Shown here: positions 47,303 through 54,857 of the stretch, in pieces
Position numbering within the stretch: position 1 is the first letter of the stretch
Layout: each line of letters begins with the position of its first letter
NCBI RefSeq assembly: GCF_007004765.1
Contig: NZ_VIKR01000002.1
Span: 1 to 64,000 of the forward strand
Origin: Aliikangiella marina
Lineage (GTDB): Bacteria; Pseudomonadota; Gammaproteobacteria; Enterobacterales; Kangiellaceae
Direction of reading: 5' to 3'
Length of the DNA stretch: 64,000 nt
Position numbers and translations under genes: made by a program
The notes under the pieces: model-generated
The model's input: only the letters and a program-made list of their open reading frames with translations
Databases searched by the model: none
Told to the model about the DNA's origin: nothing

Positions 47303-48287
47303 GCCAAATTTTAATCATTTAGGCATAGTGGTTATCGGACGTAACGAGGGAGAGCGGTTACGTAGATGCCTTGAGTCGGTTATCAATTCTGGCGCAACTA
47401 TCGTTTATGTTGATTCGGGATCGAGCGATGGAAGTATAGAGCTCGCTAAAAACCTTGGTGTAGGTGCTATCGCACTAGACGATTCTAAACCTTTCTCTGC
47501 AGCTCGGGCTCGCAACGAGGGTGTTGAGTACTTAGTTAGTCTCGATCAGGGTATCGAATTTGTCCAATTTATTGATGGTGACTGTGAACTGTTCCCTCGA
47601 TGGCTTGAACTAGGCATTAATTATTTAATGGATAATGACGAAACTGTCATAGTGTGTGGTTATTTACATGAGCGATACCCCGAAGCTTCTATTTACAATC
47701 GCTTCTGTGATTTAGAGTGGGATACCTATGTTGGCGATCTGCACTCATGCGGCGGAATCTTTATGGTGAGACTTAATGCGTTTTCTGCTGTTGGTGGGTT
47801 TAATGGTGCGGTTATCGCAGGAGAAGAGCCAGAGCTTTGTAAACGGTTACGTGCGAATGGTGGCAAAGTGGTCCGGGTTGCGGTAGACATGGCTTATCAT
47901 GATTCAGCAATGTTGCACTTTTCGCAGTGGTGGAAACGGGGAGTGCGCAATGGTTATGGCGGAATGGAAATTTTGTTTAAGTACAAAGTTGGCGGCTCGA
48001 TAAAATCGGCTTTGAGCATTGGCATCTGGGGGGGGTTATTGCCAGCTTCCATCATAGCGAGTTGGCTTTTATCCAGTGGCTGGATTTTATTAGTTAATTT
48101 GATTTATCCATTGAAAGCATTTCAAATTGCCCGGCGAATGTCACATTTAGCTGAGAAGCGAGCGGGAGACCCATGGATTTACTCTTTAAGCTGCATGACG
48201 GGTAAGTTTCCAGAAGCATTTGGGCAAATTAAGTACTTTATCTCAGCGTTACTTAAGAAGCCTTCTGGTGTGATTTCTCACAAATAG
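47295..48287 (+). CDS. Glycosyltransferase family 2 with C-terminal membrane segment
   Basis: 330 residues from ATG 47295, which overlaps the previous stop by 8 bases and so suggests coupled translation (the frame opens at TTG 47274). Motifs are IVVIGRNEGERLRRCLESVI, VYVDSGSSDGS, FVQFIDGDCEL and GGFNGAVIAGEEPELCKRL. Hydrophobic segments at about 240-285 may attach it to the inner membrane. It is probably part of the same repeat-unit assembly as the preceding enzyme. Confidence 0.9.
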   Translation: MDKPNFNHLGIVVIGRNEGERLRRCLESVINSGATIVYVDSGSSDGSIELAKNLGVGAIALDDSKPFSAARARNEGVEYLVSLDQGIEFVQFIDGDCELFPRWLELGINYLMDNDETVIVCGYLHERYPEASIYNRFCDLEWDTYVGDLHSCGGIFMVRLNAFSAVGGFNGAVIAGEEPELCKRLRANGGKVVRVAVDMAYHDSAMLHFSQWWKRGVRNGYGGMEILFKYKVGGSIKSALSIGIWGGLLPASIIASWLLSSGWILLVNLIYPLKAFQIARRMSHLAEKRAGDPWIYSLSCMTGKFPEAFGQIKYFISALLKKPSGVISHK

Positions 48288-48335
48288 TAGTGAATTGTTA
48301 AACGAATCGCTGCGAAGGGGATAACGTCAATGAGT

Positions 48336-48974
48336 TTAGCGCCATTGTTCGACGGCGTTGGATAAGTTGTAGCCCTTAGCTTGCATTTGCGGCGCGACAA
48401 TATCGACCAGTTTGGGGATTTCACCAAATGTATCATGACTCAGGACGATCGCCGAATCGTGAATTTTTTGGATAAAATTTTCAGCGAGCTTGTCAGCTGG
48501 CGCTCTAAGCAGGTAGCTGTACTCACCGGTATCAAGTGACCATTTGAAGATAGCGTGTTTTGTTTTTCTGGCTGCTAGGAGTAAAGCGGGGGTGACGATT
48601 CCACAGGGTGGGCGAAACAGGGTGGTTGTAAAACCGGTTTGCTCGAAAATCATTTGTTTACACTGATTGATTTCATCGACGATTTCCTGGTAAGAAAGTT
48701 CCGAACAGGGGGTGTGCGAGTGGCCATGATTGCCTAGAATATGACCTCTATCGAGAACTTCATTAAGCAGTTCAGGTGCTTTGTGGATGTTGGCACTGGG
48801 TACAAAAAAAACCGCCTTGGCGTTATATTTATCAAGTACATCAAGAATCTCCGGTGTGATTCCTGGTTTGGGACCATCGTCAAAAGTAAATAATATTGAG
48901 TTTTTTACGCCGAGTTTATGGCGGATAACTGACGAAGGTACGATCTTTTTTAGTACTGTTCCGACTGCCCCCAT
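48336..48974 (-). CDS. Polysaccharide deacetylase (NodB/CE4 domain)
   Basis: 212 residues, a single NodB domain. Motif 1 is ILFTFDDGPKPGITPEILDVL (catalytic and metal Asp pair), motif 2 GNHGHSHTPCSEL (metal His-x3-His), motif 3 LFRPPCGIVTP, and a late LSHD. It would remove N- or O-acetyl groups from a glycan. No signal peptide is evident from ATG 48974, so where it acts is unclear. It is on the minus strand, convergent with the GT2 gene. Confidence 0.92.
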   Translation of the reverse strand: MGAVGTVLKKIVPSSVIRHKLGVKNSILFTFDDGPKPGITPEILDVLDKYNAKAVFFVPSANIHKAPELLNEVLDRGHILGNHGHSHTPCSELSYQEIVDEINQCKQMIFEQTGFTTTLFRPPCGIVTPALLLAARKTKHAIFKWSLDTGEYSYLLRAPADKLAENFIQKIHDSAIVLSHDTFGEIPKLVDIVAPQMQAKGYNLSNAVEQWR

Positions 48975-49145
48975 TGGCTGGCCCTCTGCGTATCGTTGGT
49001 CAATTTATTAGTTTATAACGCTAGCTGTGTTGTACCTGAATAGCTCAAAATTTCTAAGAAATTGACTTCAAAGTGTGCAAATTACAGCTAAAATATCTCA
49101 CGAACCTATGTTAAACATAGTAGTGAGCAAACTCAAGGTGAATCA

Positions 49146-49676
49146 ATGAAAGCAACGACCGCTTATTTGATCATACAATTAGGCATTTTATATCTGTTAG
49201 TATTTGGAATACCTGCATCTTCGGAGTGGTTATGGGGCTATGCTGTGCTGGCATCGCTCGGGGCAGTGTTTTTATATTGGCCCCACTTTCGTTACTTGGT
49301 TTCAGCAAAACCCCATTGGTTGAGCGACGAAAATCCTGTCAATGCCGAGGATATTAAAGTGCTCGAACGAGCATTAAAATTGCTCGAAGCACCCGAAAAC
49401 TGGGACCAAAACGATGATCGGCACTGTTTAATTTGGGAGAAAAAAAGTCTCTTCTGCGCCATCGCTTTGGCGCAAAAAGAAGTAATAGGCCACTATTCCC
49501 ATCGAAGTATTCCCGCACAAGAAGTACGCTTCACGATTGAACGAAACTATCCCAAGCGTTGGGACAAACATCCCATCATGGATTTTAACAACCATCAAGC
49601 GACAACATTTGATGAAATACAGAATGTACTGAGTGACACGATTCAACGACTGGAACAACGTCTCAAAGGTGCCTAA
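49146..49676 (+). CDS. Small membrane protein with DUF6197-like C-terminal region
   Basis: 176 residues: two membrane helices (about 5-22 and 28-46), then a soluble region. The soluble part (ALKLLEAPENWDQNDDRHCLIWE, then CAIALAQKEV and MDFNNHQATTFDEIQNVLSDTIQRLEQRL) has the spacing of DUF6197 proteins (a Leu-Trp helix, a short Cys-Ala-Leu helix, an Asn-Asp-x-x-x-Thr turn and a final helix). That assignment is from memory and weak. It precedes the carrier-protein operon but a promoter lies between them. Function unknown. Confidence 0.65.
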   Translation: MKATTAYLIIQLGILYLLVFGIPASSEWLWGYAVLASLGAVFLYWPHFRYLVSAKPHWLSDENPVNAEDIKVLERALKLLEAPENWDQNDDRHCLIWEKKSLFCAIALAQKEVIGHYSHRSIPAQEVRFTIERNYPKRWDKHPIMDFNNHQATTFDEIQNVLSDTIQRLEQRLKGA

Positions 49677-49723
49677 ATCTTTGTATAAGTTGATGTATAT
49701 CAATTACTTAAGTTGTAATAAAG

Positions 49724-49751
49724 TTGTTCTATGAATCGTGTTAATTATACT
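49724..49751 (+). promoter_or_regulatory. Likely promoter of the carrier-protein operon
   Basis: TTGTTC (49724-49729), 16-base spacer, TATACT (49746-49751), about 80 bases before the acyl carrier protein start; an overlapping TACAAT follows at 49753. It would drive the long tight operon 49833-62039. Confidence 0.5.
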
Positions 49752-49832
49752 CTACAATAGACCGGTTGGTGAGAGCCAACAATTAAAAGGAAACGAATTC
49801 TCTGACAATACGGATATAGAACAAATCGCCCT

Positions 49833-50072
49833 ATGAATACAGAACAAATAAGAGCAATTTTGGCCGAACACGGCCGTTTAACGACTCCTGTAGAAGACTT
49901 AGAAGACACCAGTGATCTCTATCACTCGGGGCTAACCTCATTGGCCACGGTGGGTTTAATGCTAGCGTTAGAAGACGAGTTTGATATTGAGTTTCCTGAT
50001 TCAGCGCTAAGTCGTAAAACTTTTACTAGCATAGAGTCGATCGCGGAAGTCATCGAAGAGCTAGTGGAGTAA
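49833..50072 (+). CDS. Acyl carrier protein (second copy in window)
   Basis: 79 residues. The phosphopantetheine site is DLYHSGLTSLATVGLMLALEDEFDIEFPD with Ser in LTS; helix III (SIESIAEVIEELVE) follows. It differs from the carrier protein at 21260 (TSL versus DSM) and is clearly a specialised carrier. The next genes, an acyl-CoA-dehydrogenase-like flavoprotein and DUF1839, are the kind found beside carrier proteins that bear amino-acid-derived groups. It is the first gene of the operon. Confidence 0.95.
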   Translation: MNTEQIRAILAEHGRLTTPVEDLEDTSDLYHSGLTSLATVGLMLALEDEFDIEFPDSALSRKTFTSIESIAEVIEELVE

Positions 50073-50103
50073 TTTATTTTTAAGACTAGAAGGATTTAGA
50101 ACA

Positions 50104-51285
50104 ATGCATCAGTCAATTCAGCAAACCGATTTTGATGCTTTAATGGAGCAAGTCCACAAAATCGGCAAAGAAGTAATCGCAGTTAACGCTGACGATGTTG
50201 ATAAACAGGCACGTTTTCCCAAAGAAAGCATTGAAGCCATAAAATCACTTAAATTAATGAGCGCTTATGTGCCAGCCAGTATGGGTGGCATGGGACTTAG
50301 TGTTGGGCAAGTCGCAAAAGTTTGCGAAGCGCTAGGCCACTATTGCGGGTCAACAGCAATGATCTACGCAATGCATAAAATCCAAGTCGCTTGTCTAACA
50401 CACCACTATCATGACTCGCCTTATCTTATTGATTACATAAGTAAACTGGTTAATGAGCAGCGTTTAATCGCTTCTGCAACAACAGAAATTGGCATTGGTG
50501 GTGATTTACGTTCAAGCATATGTGCAGTCGAAGTAGACGGCGACAGTTTTACCTTAACCAAAAAAGCGCCGGTTATTTCCTATGCCCTTGATGCCGACGA
50601 TATTCTGGTGACTGCCAGAAGGCAGGCTGATTCTGCAGCTAGCGACCAAGTTCAGGTTATGTTCCACAAGGGCCAGTTTGAACTAGAGCCAATATCGGGT
50701 TGGGATACGCTTGGCTTTAGAGGGACTTGTAGCTCTGGTTTTGTTATTTCTGGAAAAGGAAGTATTGGTCAAATTTTCCCAGAAAATTTCGGCGAAATTT
50801 TGAGTGAGTCGATGCATCCATTTGCGCATATTGTCTGGGCTTCACTTTGGAGTGGAATTGCCGCAGACGCAGTCAATAAGGCTCGTAAATTTATTCGCAA
50901 TCAAGCTAAGAAAAATATTAATGCGCCACCAATTTCTGCAATTAGATTGGGCGAGGTAGATTCTGTTTTGCAAAATATGCGTAACAATATTGCAGTCGCA
51001 GAGCAGGAGTATTCCGACATGCTAACGGCTGGCGATAAAAACGCGTTTAGTAATTTCGGGTTTGGCATTCGAATAAACAACTTAAAAACCAGCAGTGCGC
51101 AACTCATCGTTGATATTGTCGGTAAAGCTATGTTGATTTGCGGTATTGCCAGCTATCGAAATGATTCACCGATGAGCTTGTCTCGTCATATTCGCGACGC
51201 ATATGGTGCGGCGTTGATGGTTAACAATGATCGTATCATGTTACACAACTCAACTCTTTTGTTGATGCATCGCGAAGAACATTAG
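50104..51285 (+). CDS. Acyl-CoA-dehydrogenase-like flavoprotein
   Basis: 393 residues with the full acyl-CoA dehydrogenase fold: N-terminal helices (FPKESIEAIKSLKLMSAYVPASMGGMG), a middle strand domain (IASATTEIGIGGDLRSS, DTLGFRGTCSSGFVISG) and C-terminal helices ending LSRHIRDAYGAALMVNNDRI. The usual catalytic Glu near the end (EG in most members) is replaced by an Asn-Asn-Asp stretch at about 372-378, so the base may lie elsewhere or the reaction may differ. Placed 31 bases after a carrier-protein gene, it probably oxidises a carrier-bound acyl or aminoacyl group, as PltE-type enzymes do for prolyl-carrier proteins. The substrate is inferred. Confidence 0.9.
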   Translation: MHQSIQQTDFDALMEQVHKIGKEVIAVNADDVDKQARFPKESIEAIKSLKLMSAYVPASMGGMGLSVGQVAKVCEALGHYCGSTAMIYAMHKIQVACLTHHYHDSPYLIDYISKLVNEQRLIASATTEIGIGGDLRSSICAVEVDGDSFTLTKKAPVISYALDADDILVTARRQADSAASDQVQVMFHKGQFELEPISGWDTLGFRGTCSSGFVISGKGSIGQIFPENFGEILSESMHPFAHIVWASLWSGIAADAVNKARKFIRNQAKKNINAPPISAIRLGEVDSVLQNMRNNIAVAEQEYSDMLTAGDKNAFSNFGFGIRINNLKTSSAQLIVDIVGKAMLICGIASYRNDSPMSLSRHIRDAYGAALMVNNDRIMLHNSTLLLMHREEH

Positions 51286-51365
51286 CATTTGCTGACAATA
51301 ATTCCGCCGATTAAGCCTAAGGAAAAGGCAGACGGATAACGAGGAAATCGGAATTAAAAAGAATT

Positions 51366-52343
51366 ATGAAGCACAAGATTCTTAATCTTTCGCCTGATTC
51401 GTATCAGGCGAATTTTATTCATACTCAAGAGCGTGATTGGGCTGAAACCAATTGTTATGTCGACATTTGGATAGAACTTCTGCACGCGCTGAAAAAAGAC
51501 CCTAGAGCCGCTCTCTCATATACCCTTGCAATTGATTTTGAAGGCGATCAATGGACTTTCTTCAAATTTCCATTAAATGATCTAAAAGATCTATATGGAT
51601 TGGATGTTCAAGAACTGGCCGTTTGGCGTCCAGTGGTTGATCATGTTGAAGAGCAGGTTGCATTGGGACGCCCGGTACTGGTTGAGTTGGACTCTTTCTT
51701 CCTGCCAGATACCGTCGGGATGGCATATCAACTAGCGCATGTTAAATCGACTGTTGCTGTAACTGCGATAGATAAACAAGAAAAGCGTTTAGGATATTTT
51801 CATGGCCAAAGTTACTATGAGTTGTCCGGTGATGATTTTGATAAGGTATTTCATTTAGATCGAGATTATGACGACGCGATACTGCCGCCCTATGTTGAAA
51901 TCGTAAAGATAAGAAAAGGTTATGAGCCGAGCGATTCGAAAATGCTTGAAATAGTCAAACAGCAATTGATAGGTCAGTTAAATTGGCTTCCTCTCCAAAA
52001 CCCATTTACTGAATATCAAAAGCGTTTACAGGCGGATCTCGATTGGCTAATGTCTGAAGACATGCAGATGTTTCATGACTATTCTTTTGCGACCTTACGG
52101 CAGCTCGGTGCATGTTACGAATTGAGCACCCATTTTATTGATTGGCTGATTGAAAATGGCGAGACTTCGTTGGACGGAATACGTGCGGAATTTAAATCAA
52201 TCTCAGAGCTTGCAAAAGTCTATCAGTTTCAATTAGCACGAGCGATGAGTCGTAAGAAGCAACTTGATTTATCAACCATAGAAAAAATGGCTGAACACTG
52301 GGACAAAGCAATGTCCGGTTTAAAAGCGAAGTATTTACAATAA
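51366..52343 (+). CDS. DUF1839 family protein
   Basis: 325 residues. I recognise the DUF1839 pattern: ERDWAETNCYVDIWIELLHAL, then FEGDQWTFFKFPLNDLKDLYGLDVQEL and VLVELDSFFLPDTVGMAYQ. The early Cys, the His/Asp/Glu positions and the CYVD segment recall a papain-like or transferase fold, but no function is established. As I recall, these genes accompany amino-acid:carrier-protein ligases, carrier proteins and acyl-CoA dehydrogenases in rhizobia and others; that ligase is not seen here. It follows the flavoprotein by 80 bases and precedes the GH2 gene by 11. It is cytoplasmic. Confidence 0.85.
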   Translation: MKHKILNLSPDSYQANFIHTQERDWAETNCYVDIWIELLHALKKDPRAALSYTLAIDFEGDQWTFFKFPLNDLKDLYGLDVQELAVWRPVVDHVEEQVALGRPVLVELDSFFLPDTVGMAYQLAHVKSTVAVTAIDKQEKRLGYFHGQSYYELSGDDFDKVFHLDRDYDDAILPPYVEIVKIRKGYEPSDSKMLEIVKQQLIGQLNWLPLQNPFTEYQKRLQADLDWLMSEDMQMFHDYSFATLRQLGACYELSTHFIDWLIENGETSLDGIRAEFKSISELAKVYQFQLARAMSRKKQLDLSTIEKMAEHWDKAMSGLKAKYLQ

Positions 52344-52354
52344 ACCAGATTACA

Positions 52355-54856
52355 ATGATTCAACACCTTTCAGATATAGCATGGCAACTTGCAGCAACCG
52401 ACTGTGATGAAGTTGCTGCGCCTCAAGAATTATCTGAAGATTTAATTTGGATTGAGACAAAAGTTCCCAGTACCGTTGGTGAAGCAATCGAAGATTCCAA
52501 TACTTACAAGCATTTGCTCAATAGTATCGAATCCAAAGATTGGTGGTATCGATGTCGCTTTGATTTACAATCTTCACCAACTTCAACGAAACCTAAACTC
52601 GTTTTTGGTGGTCTCTCGACTTTAGCCGAAGTTTGGCTAAACGGTGAAGCCATTCTCATGACGGATAATATGTTCGTTGAGCATGAGGTATTTCTTGAGA
52701 ATTTAAAAAACATTGATAATGAATTAGTTATTCGCTTCCGTTCGGTTGAAAACTTCGTGAAACGAAGACACCCTCGCCCCGGTTGGAAAACTAAACTAGT
52801 CAATAATCAAAACCTTCGTTGGGTTCGAACGAGCTTGCTCGGCAGAATTCCTGGTTGGACGCCACCAGTTGTTGCAGTGGGTCCTTGGAAGCCAATTAAA
52901 CTGGAAACAGGAGTTCAATATTCGCAAGTAAAGCTGGTCACTGACCTTGAAAACAATCTTGGTAAGGTAGATTTCAGTTGTCAATTACACTCCACGGAGG
53001 AACTCACTAAAGCGGAACTAATCATCGGTGAAATAACTTATTTAGTGAATGCTGAAACTCTCGACCGAGAGTCAATTCGATTAATTGCTCAAGCCGAGAT
53101 TGAAGACCCAAAGTTATGGTGGCCACATACGCATGGCAATCCGATGCTGTACCCCGTCAGATTAAGAGTGTTTACATCCGAGACAGAAATAGAGTGGTCT
53201 ATTGGGGAAGTCGGTTTCCGGCAGTTAGCGATTGATCAAAGCGGTGAAGAATTTGAAATTTTAGTCAATGATAATCCTGTTTTTTGTCGCGGTGCTTGTT
53301 GGACTATCAACAACAACTTATCTTTATCTGGCAACTTGATGTTGTTGGAACAGCAGCTGGTTCACTTTAAACAAGCCGGTGGTAACATGATTCGAATCAT
53401 TGGGACTATGACCTATGAATCGGATGACTTTTATCAGCTTTGTAACCGTTTAGGGATCATGGTTTGGCAAGACTTCATGTTTGCCAATATGGATTACCCG
53501 TTTAGTGATTCTGGTTTTCGTCAGTCAGTCGAACAAGAAATTAAACAGCAAGTGGCACGCCTGAGCAAAAATCCCAGTTTAGTAATGTTCTGTGGCAACA
53601 GTGAGATTCAGCAGCAAATTGCGATGCTCGGCTTTTCTAAAGAGCACCAACAAATAAAGTTTTATGATGAAGAGCTGGCTAAATTTATTAAAGAAAACAC
53701 TCGGCAAGTCGAATACATTTCGTCTTCACCCTTTGGTGGTACCTTACCGTTTCATGTAAATCAATCGGTTTCACATTATTATGGTGTTGGCGCTTACCAG
53801 TGCTCGATTGCCGAACTAAGACAGCATGACGTTAAATTTACATCGGAGTGTTTAGGGTTTGCTAATATTCCAATCGAGCACTCACGTAACAAAATACTCA
53901 ATGGAGATATTCCTAAAATACATAATCCAAATTGGAAAGCTGCGACGCCTCGTGACAGTGGAGCAGGATGGGATTTTGAGGATGTAAGAGACTACTATCT
54001 TGCGTCTGAGTATTCAGTTGAAACACAAAAGTTGCGCTATGAAGATCCTGAGAAGTATCTCCAATTAAGTGAATTAATTACCGGTGAGCTGATGGGACGA
54101 TCCTTTGCAGAATGGCGTAGTCGTCATTCTAATTGTGCTGGTGGGCTCGTATGGTTTATGAAAGATATCCAATTGGGTGCTGGCTGGGGTATATATGATA
54201 GTCTTGGTTACCCAAAGGCTTGCTTTTACGAGTTAAAAAGGCATTGGCAACCATTATCGGTATTGCTTACGAATGAGTCGATCAATGGAATTGATGCACA
54301 TGTCATCAATGAGTCACAAGAAAATTTTAGTGGGCATCTCGTTGTTGCTTTGGTAAACAAAAGAGGTTTCGTGGCGACTGAAGTCAAGAAAGACATATCA
54401 GTCAAAAGCAGAAAGAGCCTAACGATTAATCTCGAAACAGTATTAGGTGGTTTTTATGATATTAACCACACTTATCGATTTGGTCCAGCTTCACATCAGT
54501 TAATCAGTGTATCGCTTTGCGATGACGAAACTAAATTAGCTGAATCTTTTTATCGTGTTGAGAAACAGGTTCCATTGGTCGACTATGAGGCCAAACTTGA
54601 ATATCAATTGACTGCAATCGATGACTTTCGTTATCAGTTAAAGGTCAGCGCAAACAAATACATTGCCGCGGTTACTATTAAAACACCGGGGTATATTGCG
54701 GAAGATAACTTTTTCAGTCTAATGCCAAATTCGCCTAAAACGCTTGAGTTAACTCGACATTGCGAGTATCAAGGCAAATTTAAAGGCTATATAAGTGCTC
54801 TCAATCTTTCCGAAGAGATAAAGCTTCGACCCACACAGCAAGAGGTTAAAGGCTAG
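52355..54856 (+). CDS. Glycoside hydrolase family 2 protein, beta-mannosidase-like, cytoplasmic
   Basis: 833 residues: jelly-roll sugar-binding domain (about 1-180), Ig-like domain (about 185-290), TIM barrel (about 295-640) and C-terminal beta domains. The likely acid/base is Glu417 in MFCGNSEIQ and the nucleophile Glu498 in KFTSECLGF, the two GH2 catalytic positions, both present. It resembles beta-mannosidases (CRGACWTINN, RIIGTMTYESDDFYQLCNRLGIMVWQDFMFAN). There is no signal peptide, so it works in the cytoplasm, which is unusual inside a biosynthetic operon. It may trim a lipid-linked or glycosylated intermediate, or act as a transglycosidase. The gap to the next gene is one base. Confidence 0.92.
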   Translation: MIQHLSDIAWQLAATDCDEVAAPQELSEDLIWIETKVPSTVGEAIEDSNTYKHLLNSIESKDWWYRCRFDLQSSPTSTKPKLVFGGLSTLAEVWLNGEAILMTDNMFVEHEVFLENLKNIDNELVIRFRSVENFVKRRHPRPGWKTKLVNNQNLRWVRTSLLGRIPGWTPPVVAVGPWKPIKLETGVQYSQVKLVTDLENNLGKVDFSCQLHSTEELTKAELIIGEITYLVNAETLDRESIRLIAQAEIEDPKLWWPHTHGNPMLYPVRLRVFTSETEIEWSIGEVGFRQLAIDQSGEEFEILVNDNPVFCRGACWTINNNLSLSGNLMLLEQQLVHFKQAGGNMIRIIGTMTYESDDFYQLCNRLGIMVWQDFMFANMDYPFSDSGFRQSVEQEIKQQVARLSKNPSLVMFCGNSEIQQQIAMLGFSKEHQQIKFYDEELAKFIKENTRQVEYISSSPFGGTLPFHVNQSVSHYYGVGAYQCSIAELRQHDVKFTSECLGFANIPIEHSRNKILNGDIPKIHNPNWKAATPRDSGAGWDFEDVRDYYLASEYSVETQKLRYEDPEKYLQLSELITGELMGRSFAEWRSRHSNCAGGLVWFMKDIQLGAGWGIYDSLGYPKACFYELKRHWQPLSVLLTNESINGIDAHVINESQENFSGHLVVALVNKRGFVATEVKKDISVKSRKSLTINLETVLGGFYDINHTYRFGPASHQLISVSLCDDETKLAESFYRVEKQVPLVDYEAKLEYQLTAIDDFRYQLKVSANKYIAAVTIKTPGYIAEDNFFSLMPNSPKTLELTRHCEYQGKFKGYISALNLSEEIKLRPTQQEVKG

Positions 54857-54857
54857 T

